From Charina bottae (Eukaryota > Chordata > Lepidosauria > Squamata > Charinaidae), in NCBI GenBank assembly GCA_023362775.1, contig JALMGJ010000006.1, forward strand, positions 10,682,501 to 10,746,500: a stretch of 64,000 nt of DNA, in the 5' to 3' direction. Positions 21,715 through 33,304 of this stretch are shown piece by piece (the first letter of the stretch is position 1; each line of letters begins with the position of its first letter). Both the position numbers and the translations under genes were made by a program. Below the pieces are notes generated by a model that worked only from the letters and a program-made list of their open reading frames with translations, was not told the DNA's origin and did no database searches.

Positions 21715-23545
21715 GTAAATCATTCCAAGATGGCGATCGGAAGCCGACGTCGGTTGCTGCTCGGGGGGGGGGGGGGGGAGATTGTTTAGCTCCTTGAAAA
21801 TTGTTGGAGGCTTTTCTGAACCCCTGAATTGCACTTTCCATGGCTGGGGAATTGCTACTGGTGGGTTTTTACCTGTGTTGGGGGTTTAGCCCCCCCTGGA
21901 CGGAGCGGTGGGACGCAACGGACTGCGAATGGCGACGCGAGGCTTGCAGTCGGTCTGAGCAGAGTTTAACAGCGTTTTTTGAACAAGAAGGGAAGGCGAG
22001 CCTGGAACCCGAATAGGACGGTGGTGCTGGCGGGGGCGACGACAACAAACCCCGACAAACCCTGATTCGGTGAGCCCCGGGATTTGCCCTGATAGTGGGA
22101 CAGATTCTGGGCGGGGCGTTCACCGTAGTAGAAGCGAATTTCACCTCTGCTGTAAAAGAACTCTACAGGGGGTAAACAGATTCCAGAGGTGTAAGAGACT
22201 GGCCTCAAAATTGCTTGGACGCTGACCCCTAATAGATCTGTTGGGTATAAGTTTTAACAACACAACGGACTTTGCCTTGCCTCCCAGAAGAGCGTAACTG
22301 GAGTTGTCAACCATTTCGGTAATGCAACGGCTTTACATATGGGCTGAAGACAGAGGGACATACCCTGAGGAACCAGTAGTCAATCCTAGCGTCTGGCAGA
22401 GTTTAAAGAACTCTCTGCCTGTTCAGGAAACAAAACTGTGGGCGCAGCAATGCCTTGACGATCTACTGAGCATTGCTACAGACTGGCGGAAGCATAATAA
22501 TGCTATCAGGGTTTATGGACCACGGATTATTAAGATAAGCCCTATGAAAGTTGGTTAAGCATGTCTAATCATCCTAACCACCCTATATGTAGCTAAGATC
22601 ATCGGGATCCCTCAAGTGAATGACAGTCTCCCTCTCAGGAGTGAGAGGTGTGGGAGGGAGTATTGGGTTGGGTGTAGAATATGAGTGCACTCATCCCCCT
22701 GAGTGAGAGACAGGGGGGGAGGGGTAGTGTATGGAGTGCCCCCCTATGGACCAGTGAGAGAAGTCGATGAGGGGGGCACAGGAAGTGAGTGTTTAATTCT
22801 GTGAGTGGTGAGTGGGTCCAGCCATTGCCGAGAGCACGAGCTGGTTCACTGGTGGGGGCCCATCATCACTTGAATTGATTGTTTTAAGTCTGTTGGTTGA
22901 GTGATGGAGGGTTTACTGAGTTTATCCAGGAATCTCGGGAGTCCAGGAGTGGAGGCTAATGGACTTAGAGACTCTGGGGGTCATAGGGCTGGGCAGAATA
23001 TTGAGGTGGTGATGGGTAGGGGATGGTATGGCGAGAGCCGGAGAGCAGGCCATCGTAGGGGAAGACGTGACCGGTGTTTATTACCGGTGACGTGTTCTGG
23101 CTCTCCGTGCTCAACCCAAAGGCCTGGTCAGCAGACTCGTGGTTGCCCTGACTTTCGGCTGCTGCTTTGCAATACCAGGTCGGTTAATAACAAAGCCCCC
23201 CTCATACATGATCTGATTATAGAGGAGGGGGCAGACCTGGTATGCATTACAGAAACCTGGCTGGGCCCGGAGGGGGGTGTTGCTCTCTCTGAGATATGCC
23301 CAGTCGGGTTTCGGGTTTGGCACCAGCCGAGACTTCAGGGCAGGGGAGGATGGGTGGCTGTTGTCATCCGGGAATCTCTAATGGCCGTCAGGGGCCCTGC
23401 TCCACAAGTGATCGGGTGTGAGACTCTGTTCTTTAAGTTGGGCTCTCGGGAACAGTTGGGAGTATTGCTACTGTACCAGCCTCCTTGCTGCGTAGCAACC
23501 TCCCTGCCTGAGCTGCTAGAGACCGTCTCAGGGTTGGCAGTTGAG
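21715..23545 (+). mobile_element. L2 LINE, 5' half
   Basis: Begins with ccaagatggcgatcggaagc and a GC-rich leader, followed by the endonuclease-coding start near 23140. LINE copies that keep their 5' end are uncommon, so this one is worth noting. A short frame at 22304-22558 could be a decayed ORF1 but has no recognisable motif. The element is broken at about 23545, where Penelope-like sequence begins; I did not find the continuation of its reverse transcriptase on the far side of the nested complex. Confidence 0.75.
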
Positions 23546-24133
23546 CTAGAAATAGGGATCTACAGGAAACCCACACACACAGATCAATATCTGATGTTTG
23601 ACTCCCACCATCCACTGCAGCACAAACTAGGAGTCATCAGGACATTGTCACACAGAGCAGAAACCATCCCCACCTCCATGGATTCCAAAAAGAATGAAAA
23701 GCAGCACCTGAGAACAGCTCTGAAGGCCTGTGGATATCCAAATTGGGCCTTCACTAAATCTAAGTCTACCAGACCTAAAACAGCGACAGATAGGGCTGAG
23801 ACTCAGAGTAAACAGAAGAACCTGGTCATTCCTTACATGGCTGGTGTGTCTGAAAAGATAAAACGGATATTTGGCAAACACCACATACCTGTATATTTCA
23901 AACCCACCAACACACTGAGACAGAGGCTTGTACACCCCAAAGATCAAACTCCAAAACACAAGGAAAGCAATGTAGTGTATGCAATCCAGTGCAGTGAGGA
24001 GTGCTCTGAACTCTACATTGGAGAAACCAAACAACCTTTGTACAGGAGGATGGCCCAACACAGGAGAAGTAACACCACAGGACCAGAGTCAGCAGTTTAT
24101 CTTCATCTAAAGGAAAAAGGACACTCATTTTAG
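22901..24133 (+). pseudogene. Chimeric ORF: L2 endonuclease N-terminus joined in frame to Penelope-like C-terminus
   Basis: A 410-codon open frame made of two elements. Residues about 85-216 are an L2 APE-type endonuclease start (N91 in LLLCNTRSVNNK, E118 in CITETWLGPEGG). From residue 217 it continues as a Penelope-like protein: the RT-end phrase GIYRKPTHTDQYL, a lysine-rich linker, and a GIY-YIG nuclease segment (VVYAIQC at 358-364, ELYIGETK at 370-377, YRRM). It stops at TAG 24131-24133 although homologous coding sequence continues beyond. The L2 part lacks the rest of its endonuclease and all of its RT. I read this as chance fusion by insertion, not a gene. Confidence 0.75.
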
Positions 24134-24540
24134 GACATTAATGTTCACATTTTAGACAGAGAAGATAGGTGGTTTGAGAGAGGGGTCAAGGAATCCATTT
24201 ATGCCAACTTGGAAAATCCTTCCTTGAATAGAGGTGGGGGCCTCAGGCACAACCTTTCCCCTATCTTCCTTCCTGCTTTGTCTTCTGTGCCTAGGAAGAT
24301 TAAGACCATTTCGCAAGCTCAACAGCAGCTAAAGGATCCTCCTTTAGATGATAATGGGACTTAGAAATAAACATCTCAAAATAACCATGACCTAGCCCCA
24401 GGTGCAAGGTCACACAGCCACCCTAGAAACGTATTTAAGGATTCCCTTACTAACTTTACTCAGACTGAAGAAGCTCCTTGGATAAGGAGTGAAACGTTTC
24501 TACTGAGAAAATAGAAATCCAGTTGACATGATTCAAGCCA
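23546..24540 (+). mobile_element. Penelope-like element, 5'-truncated, plus strand
   Basis: Holds the end of the reverse transcriptase, the GIY-YIG endonuclease segment (about 23970-24060) and the 3' region of a Penelope-like retroelement. Coding resemblance continues past TAG 24131-24133 (DINVHILDRED, then GVKESIYANLENPSLNRGGG). The 3' region contains a hammerhead-like core at 24465-24495 and ends near atgattcaagccacaga. It joins L2 sequence on the left and antisense L1 on the right. An inverted copy lies 700 bp downstream. Confidence 0.85.
24465..24495 (+). ncRNA. Hammerhead-ribozyme-like core in Penelope-like 3' region
   Basis: CTGAAGA (24465-24471) is followed by a hairpin with arms GCTCCTT and AAGGAGT and loop GGAT, then GAAAC (24491-24495). 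This is the order of a hammerhead core: CUGANGA, stem II, GAAA. A further helix TTTCTA/TAGAAA follows, where stem III would lie, but the bases next to it do not pair perfectly. Penelope-like elements are known to carry hammerheads; activity of this copy is unproven. Confidence 0.5.
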
Positions 24541-25226
24541 CAGAATGACCACCAAATGTGGTAAAAAGACCCACTTTTGTTTTTACATTTCCAGCAAACG
24601 TTCGTATTTCTAATTTTTGATTTGAATAATACCTCAGGAGACAGGTACCATCTGAAAATCATTTTATACATATTTTCCCTCAAATTATTACTTAAAGTAA
24701 ATTTTATATTTTTTGTCCAGATTTTTTGCCATTGATCATATGTAATTTCTATTCCTAAATTTTCTTCCCATTTACTCATATATTTTTTGATTTTTATGTC
24801 CTTGGTTTTCATCTCCAGCAATATTTTATATATTTTTGAAATTAAGTGATCATTTTCTTTATCTAATATATTATCCCAGTTATTTTCAACTTTTGTAAAT
24901 TGATAGTTCTTTTTGTCTATTTTGTATTGCTCCTTCAATTGGAAATATGTAAACCAGTGACACATTATGTTTTCATTTTCTAATTCCTCTCTTGTTTTAA
25001 TTCTGTAATTATTTCCTTCCATTTTTAACAAATTTTTATATCTTATATGTTCTTTATTATTTTGATTCACAATTCTGGCACCTGCCTCCTGAGTTGATAC
25101 CCACAATGGAAGATTGGGTGATAACGTTTTTTTTATATTTATTCCAAATTTTCAATAGTGATTTTCTTATTATGTGGTTATTGAATGCCTTGTGTACTTT
25201 ACATCTATTATACCACATATAGCCAT

Positions 25227-25806
25227 GCCATGTCTGTAGCTTGAATCATGTCAACTGGATTTCTATTTTCTCAGTGGAAACGTTTCGCTCCTTATCCAAG
25301 GAGCTTCTTCAGTCTGAGCAAAGTTAGTAAGGGAATCCTTAAATATGTTTCTAGGTGGCTGTGTGACCTTACACCTGGGGCTAGGTCATGGTTATTTTGA
25401 GATGTTGTTTCTAAGTCCCTTTATCATCTAAAGGAGGATCGTTAAGATCACCATGCTGCTGTTGAGCTTGCGAAATGGTCTTAATCTTCCTAGGCACAGA
25501 AGACAAAGCAGGGAGGAAAATAGGGGAAAGATTGTGCCTGAGGCCCCCACCTCTATTCAAGGAAGGATTTTCCAAGTTGGCATAAATGGATTCCTTGACC
25601 CCTCTCTCAAACCACCTATCTTCTCTGTCTAAAATGTGAACATTAATGTCCTAAAATGAGTGTCCTTTTTCCTTTAGATGAAGATAAACTGCTGACTCTG
25701 GTCCTGTGGTGTTACTTCTCCTGTGTTGGGCCATCCTCCTGTACAAAGGTTGTTTGGTTTCTCCAATGTAGAGTTCAGAGCACTCCTCACTGCACTGAGA
25801 ACCTTC
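25227..25806 (-). mobile_element. Penelope-like element, 5'-truncated, minus strand, inserted in L1
   Basis: Minus-strand copy of the same 3' region as 24000-24540, beginning inside the GIY-YIG segment (CSEECSELYIGETK on the minus strand). It is flanked by ATAGCCAT on both sides (25219-25226 and 25807-25814), a likely target duplication. It shares the same in-frame TAG (complement of 25651-25653) as the plus-strand copy. Because it interrupts L1, it is younger than the L1. Confidence 0.85.
25282..25312 (-). ncRNA. Hammerhead-ribozyme-like core, second copy
   Basis: On the minus strand: CTGAAGA, hairpin with arms GCTCCTT and AAGGAGC, then GAAAC. Here stem II is perfectly paired, while the plus-strand copy has a G:U at the same position, so the helix is kept although the base changed. 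Confidence 0.5.
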
Positions 25807-27785
25807 ATAGCCATCCATATCTATTGTCATGTCCTTCCAAATTTATTATTTTTTCATTTTCTAATTTTATCCAATCTCTAATCCAAATTAGTCCACATGT
25901 TTCATAGTATAGTTTTAGGTCAGGCATTGCTAATCCCCCTCTATTTTTTGTATCTTGTAGATATTTTAGCTTGATTCTGGGTTTCTTTTTTTGCCATATA
26001 AATTTTGTTATTTCCCTTTGCCATTTCATAAAAATTTGGTCTTTTATCATGATTGGAATCGTTTGGAACAAATATAAAAATCTTGGCAGAATATTCATTT
26101 TTATTTTGGCTATCCTACCTAGTAAAGATAATTGTAAATTTACCCATTTCTCCAAATATTTTTTTATTTATTTCCATAGACTTTTATAATTATTTTTATA
26201 TAAATCTAAATTGTTATTTGTTATTTGTATTCCTAGGTATTTTACTTTTTTAACATTTTGAAATCCTGATAATTGTTCTATTTTAGTTCTCTCTTCTTTG
26301 GTCATATTTAGATTAATCATTTTGGTTTTCTGCTTATTTATTTTAAATCCTGATACATCCCCATATTCTTGCAACTTAGAGATTAATTATGTTATTGAAT
26401 TCTTTGGATTTTGTAGTGTTATTACCAGGTCATCGGCAAATGCCTTTAATTTATATTCTTCCTGTTTTATCTTGATCCCCTCTAAATTTTGGTCTTTCCT
26501 AATTTCTTCTAATAACACCTCTAGCACCAAGATAAATAATAAGGGAGAGATAGGGCATCCTTGCCTAGTACCTTTTAATATATTACATTCCTGTGTTTCA
26601 TCATCATTTACTATTATTCTTGCTTTTTGAATCTTGTATATTGCTTTTATTGCATTTATAAATTTGTTGCCAAAATTTCTATTTTCTAATACTTTATACA
26701 TAAAATTCCAATTAACATTATCAAAGGCTTTTTCTGCGTCTAGAAATAATAGCGTCATTGGCTTTTCATTGTGTACATTGGCATATTCTATTAAGTCAAT
26801 TACGTTTCTTATGTTATCTTTTATTTGTCTGTTCGGTAGAAATCCATTCTGGTCTTGATTAATTATTTTCTGTAAGTTTTTTTAAGTCGTTCAGCAAGAA
26901 CAATAGTAAATATTTTATAATCATTATTTAATAATGAAATTGGTCTATAATTTTTGCAGTCTGTTGGATCTTGGTTTTCTTTTGGAATTAATACTATATT
27001 GGCCTCTTTCCATGATTGTGGTATTTCTGATCCTTGTAATATTGAATTAAACATTATTTTTAGTGGATTAATCAGATGTTCTTGGAATTTTTTATAATAA
27101 TCTGCTGTAAGACCATCGTTCCGGGTGTTTTATTTATTTTCAATTTTTTAATTGCGTCTTTGATTTCTTGAGTTGTAATACTATTATTTGTAAATTCCTT
27201 ATCCTCTTCTGTTAATTTTCCTAGATTACACTTTTTAATATATTCGTCAATTTTATTTATTGATGTTTGTTGTTCTTGATATAGATTTACATAATATTCA
27301 AAAAAAGCACCCTTAATATCTTCGTTATTAGTTAATTCCATATTCTTATCTTTCATTTTAGTAATAATTCTTTTTTATTTCTCTTTTCTCAATTTATACA
27401 TTAGCCATTTTCCTGGTTTATTTGCCTGTTCAAAATTTCTTTGTTTTATAAATTTTAATTTTTTGTCTAATTCTTCTGTTAATTCAATCTTAACCTGGAG
27501 CTGCAATAGTTTTATTTGGTTTATTATTTCTTCCTTTTCTTTTCTTTTTTTTTTTGATTCTTTTGCAGTTCTAATTCCTTTTCTTTTATCTGTTTCATTA
27601 ATGTTTCTATTTTTTAGATAATTATTTATCGATATCAGATGACCTCTCATAAATGCTTTACTTGCCTCCCATACAGTTTCTATTTTTACTTCATTGTCTA
27701 TATTCCAATTTAAGAACTCTTGTAGTTTTTTCCCTAGTTCATCTACATTTTTTTTATCTTTTAGTATACTTTCATTCATTCTCCA

Positions 27786-27786
<1 letters not shown>

Positions 27787-27828
<42 letters not shown>
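27787..27828. repeat. (AT)n microsatellite inside L1
   Basis: About 20 AT units interrupting the L1 endonuclease/linker region. Confidence 0.95.
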
Positions 27829-27830
<2 letters not shown>

Positions 27831-28054
27831 TATACTTAAGGTCATTTGAATGGGGTTGTGATCTGAAACTGTTTTTGCAATTATTGATATATCTCTGATT
27901 TTAATTTCTAAATTTTTTGAAACCCAAATCATATCAATCCTAGAAAAGGAATTAAATCTATTGGAGTAGTAGGTATATTCTTTCTTATTTCCTTTAATAT
28001 GTCTCCATATTATTGGCATATTGGCAGCATTTTTGAAAGTCATTTGCCCTTGAC

Positions 28055-28412
28055 GCCGCCTCCTCTTCCTCCTCCTCTTCCTCCTCTGGCTGAGAGAGAG
28101 TGACTGGCCCAAGGTCACCAGTTGGCTTCATGCCTAAGGTGGGACTAGAACTCAAGGTCTCCTGGTTTGCCATTGGCTCATTCCTAGGGCTGAGAGAGAA
28201 TGATTGGCCCAAGGTCACCCAGCCGGCTTTCATGCCTGAGGTGGGACTAGAACTCTCAGGCTCCTGGTTTGCCATTGGCTCCTTCCTAGGGCTGAGAGAC
28301 AGGGACTGGCCCAAGGTCACCAGTTGGCTTCATGCCTAAGGTGGGACTAGAACTCAAGGTCTCCTGGTTTCTAGCTTGATGCCTTAACCACTACATCAAA
28401 CTGGTTCTCATT
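28055..28412 (-). mobile_element. Modular tRNA-derived SINE, three modules
   Basis: Minus strand: head gagaaccagtttgatgtagt with ggttaaggcatcaagctaga, then three module copies whose anchor ggctgag lies at 28088, 28188 and 28290 (spacings 100 and 102 bp; the first has small deletions). It ends in a (CCT)n-like run next to the L1. The body tail seen in the 57.3-kb copy is absent. Confidence 0.75.
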
Positions 28413-28689
28413 GGCAACAATACAGCAGTATTTTTCAACTTCTTGCTCTAGCCTACGGCCCTGGGATTTTCTGGTGCTCAAGTATCAGCTGAATCTGAAT
28501 CTTTTTATTTTTCATTTTTCATGATCAACCCAGATAAGTTCCTGCTCACTTGTTAGAACTTAGGCGGTGAAGTGGTTATTGAGGGGAGGTTCTAGCTGTT
28601 CCAGTAAATTTTCAATTGCTTTATTTTTCCATGGATCTCCCCCCACTCCAATCTCTGATAATGCAAATTTTCTTATGTGATCTCGAGTA

Positions 28690-29262
28690 ACCTTCCCAGG
28701 GTTGGAGTGCGCCAACCCTGCCAGATCAATCTGGCCAGGCAGATACTATGGGAGACAGGCGGTCCTTCAAGTAACCAGACACTATGCCATGTAGGGCTTT
28801 ATAGGTAACAACCAGCACATTGAATCGCACCTGGAAGCAAACTGGCAACCAGCGCAGCTCGCAAAGCAGAGGTGTTACATGAGCATAGCGAGGCATGCCC
28901 ATCCCTGTCTGAGCCGCTGCATTCTGGACCAGCTGAAACTTCCAGGTGGTCTTCAAGGACAGTTCCAGGTAGACTATTGCAGTAGTCAAGCTGTGAGGTG
29001 ACCAGGGCATGAGTGACTGTCTGAAGGGTCCCCGATCTAGGAAAGGGCACAACTGGTGCACCAGATGAAGCTGGGTAAAAGCTTTCCTGGCTAACAGCTG
29101 CCACCTGCTCATTGAGCAGGGGCTGTGAGTCCTGGAAGACCCCTAAATTGTGCATCATCCTTGAATGGGGAAGTGTAATCCCATCCAAGGTCAAAGTTGG
29201 AATATCCCTAGATCTGGGCAGTCCAAACGCCCACAGCCATTCGGTCTTGGCAGGTTTGCGTC
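28690..29262 (-). mobile_element. L2 LINE, RT C-terminal part
   Basis: The minus strand encodes the downstream part of L2 ORF2: TEWLWAFGLPRSRDIP, HNLGVFQDSQPLLNEQVAAV, then LDYCNSLPG and later YKALHG. Frameshifts separate these pieces. A related segment lies at 38270-39035. Confidence 0.82.
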
Positions 29263-29268
29263 GGAGAC

Positions 29269-29320
29269 GGTAATAATAATAATAATAATAATAACAACAA
29301 CAACAACAACAACAACAATT
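29269..29320. repeat. (AAT)n-(AAC)n microsatellite
   Basis: AAT units followed by AAC units at the edge of the L2 fragment. A separate (AAGT)n run occurs at about 29606-29641. Confidence 0.95.
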
Positions 29321-29604
29321 CCCCACATATTTAGAAGTTTTAAATTCACTGTACATGAAACCACTAAAAAAATCACCTTGTTTGGAACTTTCTACACATG
29401 ACAATGATACCTCCATGATTCCTAGGGCCTTGGTTAGAACCCCTATCAATGGAAAATACCCAGTCTAAAGACTGTGAAATTTGCTGTATGAAACAACAAC
29501 ATCAACAATCCATCTGAATGGATCCTTTGAATGGATGCAGTATAAGAGTCCCCTCTGGAAATGGGGGGAGTTGGGCGGTGATATAAGTTAGAAATATAAA
29601 TAAA

Positions 29605-29641
<37 letters not shown>

Positions 29642-29653
29642 GGAATCACATAA

Positions 29654-29915
29654 AAAGGTAAAGGTTCCCCCCGCACATTTGTGCAGTCGTGTCCGACTCT
29701 AGGGGCCGGTGCTCATCTCCGTTTGTTAGCCGAAGAGCCAGTGTTGTCCGAAGACACTTCCACGGTCATGTGGCTGGCATGACGCGCGCGGAACGCTGTT
29801 ACCGTCCCACGGAAATGGTACCTATTCATCTACTTGTATTTGCATGCTTTCGAATGGCTAGGCTGGCAAGAGCTGGGGCTAGTGCAGGAGCTCACTCCAT
29901 CACGCGGGGCTTGCT
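29654..29915 (-). mobile_element. Sauria-type SINE, body and tail
   Basis: Minus strand: ggagtgagctcctgcactag, cagctcttgccagcctagcc, catgcaaatacaagtagatg, the CpG-rich middle (gcgcgcgtcatgccagccac), and the tail tagagtcggacacgactgca with a terminal cctttacctttt. The tRNA-like head is missing. Confidence 0.85.
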
Positions 29916-29929
29916 TTATTATAAATCAG

Positions 29930-30799
29930 TATGTGGCTGATTGTTGTTGTTATTAGTTGGGATCAAATTGTTCCAAAATTAATAACCTTTCCTTTCACAA
30001 ATAATTCATTGACTCTCATTTCACTTTCTTTTTTAAAAAAAGAATACCTTCTCTATTGCACTATTCCAAATAACCTTGATTACATTGTTATCTCCAAGGC
30101 ATTCCATTTTTCCCCCTTTTGAGATGGCAGAAAACACTTATCTTGAAATAAATCTGCTCTGTGATCTAATAAATCACAGCAGATTGCTACTTCCTTTTCT
30201 CTCTGTTCTATTTAGTGGGGTTTAACTATGGGGAAATGGTTCCTTAGCTACGTTATTGAGCAAACACCAGTCATTTTGTTTAATGGCGCTGAATCAGGGG
30301 TGAAAATGTTATGCACCAAGTTGCCTTGGAAGCTAATTAAAAGGCTTTTTATTTCCATAGTTTTTATTAATGACCCATCGGCATGATACAGTTCATGAAA
30401 CATTCTATACATCTCCATGCTGATGAACTGACCTCCTATATAGGAAAAGCCGTGAATACCCATTGGACCTTGACATTTTTAACGATTTTAACGGGATATT
30501 CAGAGCAATATTCACATTTTGAAGACAAAGAGATCCACCCCCAGCACCTTCAACAAAGACAAACAAGGTTTGCCACACGGCAAAGCAAAGGGTATGTATG
30601 TGTGTGTTGCTTTTGTGTCAGTGGGTCCCTAATTGCTAAGAGTAGCAGTGCCAGGATTCAGCGAGTTAATGCTGTGTCTTTCAGTTTCTCAGAACTTTCC
30701 TTCTTTTGCAAAAGAGGTATCTGTTTTTCTACCAAGTTCTCAAGCAGCTTGAGTGTCTTTAGATAGAAAAGGAACCACCAGGAAATCCCAGGTCTGTAG
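29930..30799. other. Unassigned, partly single-copy-looking sequence
   Basis: No element or gene recognised. About 30120-30480 is free of repeats and contains short motifs (taataaatcacagcagatt, ggaagctaattaaaaggc) that look like unique DNA rather than decayed transposon. This is a possible conserved non-coding segment, untested. Confidence 0.35.
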
Positions 30800-30801
30800 G
30801 C

Positions 30802-30846
<45 letters not shown>

Positions 30847-30935
30847 CAAAGCAATGGCAAACCATTACTGTATTATTGCCAAGTAAACTACACCCCATGG
30901 CCTTGAAGTCATCAGGAGTCAAGCTCAATTTAGGG
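30800..30935 (+). mobile_element. (ATC)n run and SINE tail fragment
   Basis: ATC units (30808-30842) are followed by aaagcaatggcaaaccatta, ttgccaagtaaactacaccc and caggagtcaagctcaattta. This is the body tail shared with the SINEs at 34.9 and 57.3 kb. No head is recognisable. Confidence 0.55.
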
Positions 30936-30954
30936 ACACTTGACCATACCAATG

Positions 30955-31350
30955 TGGTAGAGTGGGTAAGCTGGTTAACCAGCTGACTGGTTAAGGGAAG
31001 GTGTTAGATTAGGAGCGGGGAGACCCAGGATCAACTCCCTTGTTAGCCATGGACATTCCCTGGGAGACTTTGGGCCTGTCCCCCTCTCTCAGTCCAAGAG
31101 CCAATACAGTGTAGTGGTGAAGGTGTTGGATTAAGAATGGGAGTCCCTCTTTAGCCCCAGAAGTGCCCTGGTTACTTTGGGCAGTCTCTCTCTCTCAGCC
31201 CAAGAGCCAAGGTAGGGTTGTGGTGAAGGGGCTGGACTAACAGTGGGGAGACCCAGTCCCCCTTTAGCTATGAAAACTACGGAGTGACTTTGGTCTAGCT
31301 TCTATCTCTCAGCCCAACCTTCCTCACAGGGTTGTTGTTTGGGGATAATT
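30955..31350 (+). mobile_element. Two or three partial tRNA-derived SINE units in a row
   Basis: The phrase gagccaatacagtgtagtgg and its variant gagccaaggtagggttgtgg each start a head-like unit with a following gggagaccca or ggagtcc and a ctctctctcagcc end. The stretch ends in ctcacagggttgttg plus ggggataattg, a common SINE 3' part. The unit repeats about every 100-105 bp, echoing the modules of the neighbouring SINE. Confidence 0.5.
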
Positions 31351-31494
31351 GCATGAGGGAATCCAATGTCATAGAATTATAGAATTATGGAGTTGAAAGG
31401 AACCACAAGTATCATCTAATCCAACCCTCTGCAATGTGCACGAAAATCAATTAAACTATTGCTGAGAGAGAGCAATCCAGTCTCTTCTTAAAAC

Positions 31495-31990
31495 CATCAC
31501 AGATGGAGGACTAGTGGTTAAGGCAACAGGCTAGAAACCAGGATTCTGTGAGGTCTAGTTCCACCTTAGGCATGAAAGCCGGCTGGGTGACCTTGGGCCA
31601 GTCCCTGTCTCTCAGCCCTAGGAAGGAGCCAATGGCAAACCAGGAGACTGAGAGTTCTAGTCCCGCCTTAGGCATGAAAGCCGACTGGGTGACCTTGGGC
31701 CAGTCCTTGTCTCTCAGCCCTAGGAAGGAGCCAATGGCAAACCAGGAGACTGAGAGTTCTAGTCCCGCCTTAGGCAGGAAAACCGGCTGGGTGACCTTGG
31801 GCCAGTCACTCTCTCTCAGCCCAACTCACCTCACAGGGTTGTTGTTGTGGGGATAATAGGAGGAGGAAGGAGTATTTGGTATGTTCCCCACCTTGAGTTA
31901 TTTATAAAAATAATAAAGGAGGGATAATAAATAAATAAATAAATAAACAAATAAACAAATAAACAAATAAATAAATAAATAACATATCTA
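31495..31990 (+). mobile_element. Modular tRNA-derived SINE, three modules, with AAAT tail
   Basis: Head ggactagtggttaaggcaac with a degenerate B box (gaggtctagttcc), then modules whose anchor gctgggtgacc-type phrase lies at 31581, 31683 and 31785, exactly 102 bp apart. The 3' part (ctcacagggttgttgttgtg, then ccaccttgagttatttataa) and (AAAT)n/(AAAC)n tail resemble an L2 tail, unlike the 57.3-kb copy. The 102-bp period is a multiple of three, which explains the long open frames here; they are not genes. Confidence 0.78.
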
Positions 31991-31992
31991 GG

Positions 31993-32287
31993 GAGACTGT
32001 TTCATGAGGGTTCTGCAAGAGGTCACTAGGGGTTCCCTGGGAGATCATGATTTATTTTAAAAAATTATTTCAAATTCGGGTAACTTCACATTCAAGAGGT
32101 AAGTTTCATTCTTTATTTTTAGTTGAAGAACACTGTTAGTGCATATATACAGGCCTACCCATGAAACAAATATAATAATTTTGTTACTTCTGGCCTATAT
32201 TTCTGCCTGAATGTGGATTCAGGGGTTCCCTGAGGCCTGGAAAATATTTCAAGGGCTCCTCCAGGGTCAAAAGGTTGAGAAAGGCTG
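31993..32287 (-). mobile_element. hAT-type element (family C), third copy
   Basis: Right end GGTTGAGAAAGGCTG is the inverse of CAGCCTTTCTCAACC. The interior matches the copies at 1-175 and 21184-21498. The left end (ctgtttcatgagggttctgc) is decayed, so the boundary is approximate and the duplication could not be matched. Confidence 0.72.
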
Positions 32288-32295
32288 CCCTAGAG

Positions 32296-33304
32296 AAACA
32301 TTATCCAGTTCGAACATTTCTGGATGTCTGCAACTGCATTTAATAGAATGGTTTGCTTTTAGAATAAGGGTGGGAAACGATGCAAGTTTAATCAGAGGTA
32401 CCCCTCTCTATATTCAATAAGACATATCCTAGAAAGTATGTTTTAGTTTGGAAACCTATACAAACTGATCTGAGAACAAACATAATAGCTACAGTAGCTC
32501 TCTTTGGATATTCATGTAAAACTCATCCACATCCATGCAGAAAGATATTTTTAGCTACTGGCATAAAATAATTCTGAAGGTCCCATGAAAGCAAGGAAGA
32601 ACCTTTAACATCCTTTCTATTTCGACAGCTACGTACAAGTTTGTTATAGTTTAACCAGAGGAAAGGCCTTCTAAAAGCTGCTTCTCTCCTCTCCCTTGCA
32701 GAACCCTTTGCTTTTCTTTGCCTGAAATAATGAAGTATTCTGTATGGCTTTGCCTCTGTTTGGTTATCACTCAGCCATTGTGTGGTGAACAATGCCTCCT
32801 GTTTCCCTCCCCGTTCCTCCTCCAGCAACGCTGTGTGGTATAATGGTAGTCATCCCTACGGACTCTCTGGTTCATAAAAAGGTATTGATGAAAGGTGGGG
32901 TAGATTTACTCAAGTTTGCAGCATAATAATCCTATTGTTGCCTCCTTGGGTTTACCTAATGAACAGCCCATAATGTAAACAGCTCAAGCTGTATATTTTG
33001 CGATTATAGGCCGAGGGCCCTCTCTGACATGGGCACCCCTGCTTTCTTTGATATGACTCATTAAAGCTGAGCTGGCGTAGGTAGAGTTTGCAGATCTGAC
33101 TGCGGTGTGTGAGTTGGTGGCTGTGACTGAGCCCTTGAATAGACTTGAAGGCTATTTTGTCTACGCTTGAAAGGGAAGACAGATAGTATGCAAAAGGCAG
33201 CCGTATGCTTTTCATTACTTCCCACCTGTCAGCTGAGGGTGCTTGTTGCAAGGTGACTGGTGACCTTTTGTCTCTGTTGCCTTTTACTAGATGTCTAATT
33301 CACT
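32296..33304. other. Unassigned, partly single-copy-looking sequence
   Basis: No element or gene recognised. About 32890-33290 is repeat-free and less AT-rich, a candidate conserved non-coding segment by appearance only. Confidence 0.35.

Larger units (their letters stand above)
24541..28050 (-). pseudogene. L1 LINE ORF2, decayed and interrupted
   Basis: Reading on the minus strand from right to left: the end of the endonuclease (SFSRIDMIWVS, then SDHNPIQMTL) near 27880-28045; a helical linker; RT motifs NYRPISLLN near 26940, FLDAEKAFDNVNW near 26730, KGTRQGCPISPLLF near 26560 and FADDLV (FADD at 26429-26440); then the thumb and C-terminal region to a Cys-rich segment CWKCKNKSGSFYHIWW near 24590. 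Several stops and shifts break it. It is split at 25227-25806 by an inverted Penelope-like copy; the L1 protein resumes on the other side (GHDNRYG then MWYNRCKVHKAF-like). An (AT)n tract has expanded at 27787-27828. Confidence 0.88.

Noticed and set aside
22901..24133. Domesticated nuclease gene with a GIY-YIG domain
   Set aside because: Each half is collinear with a different retroelement, both are truncated at the junction, and the frame ends at a stop shared with another decayed copy. Kept as a finding only.
25656..25907. Duplicate small ORFs (also at 23898-24128) with identical starts
   Set aside because: They are antisense shadows of the two Penelope-like copies, which explains why they are identical.
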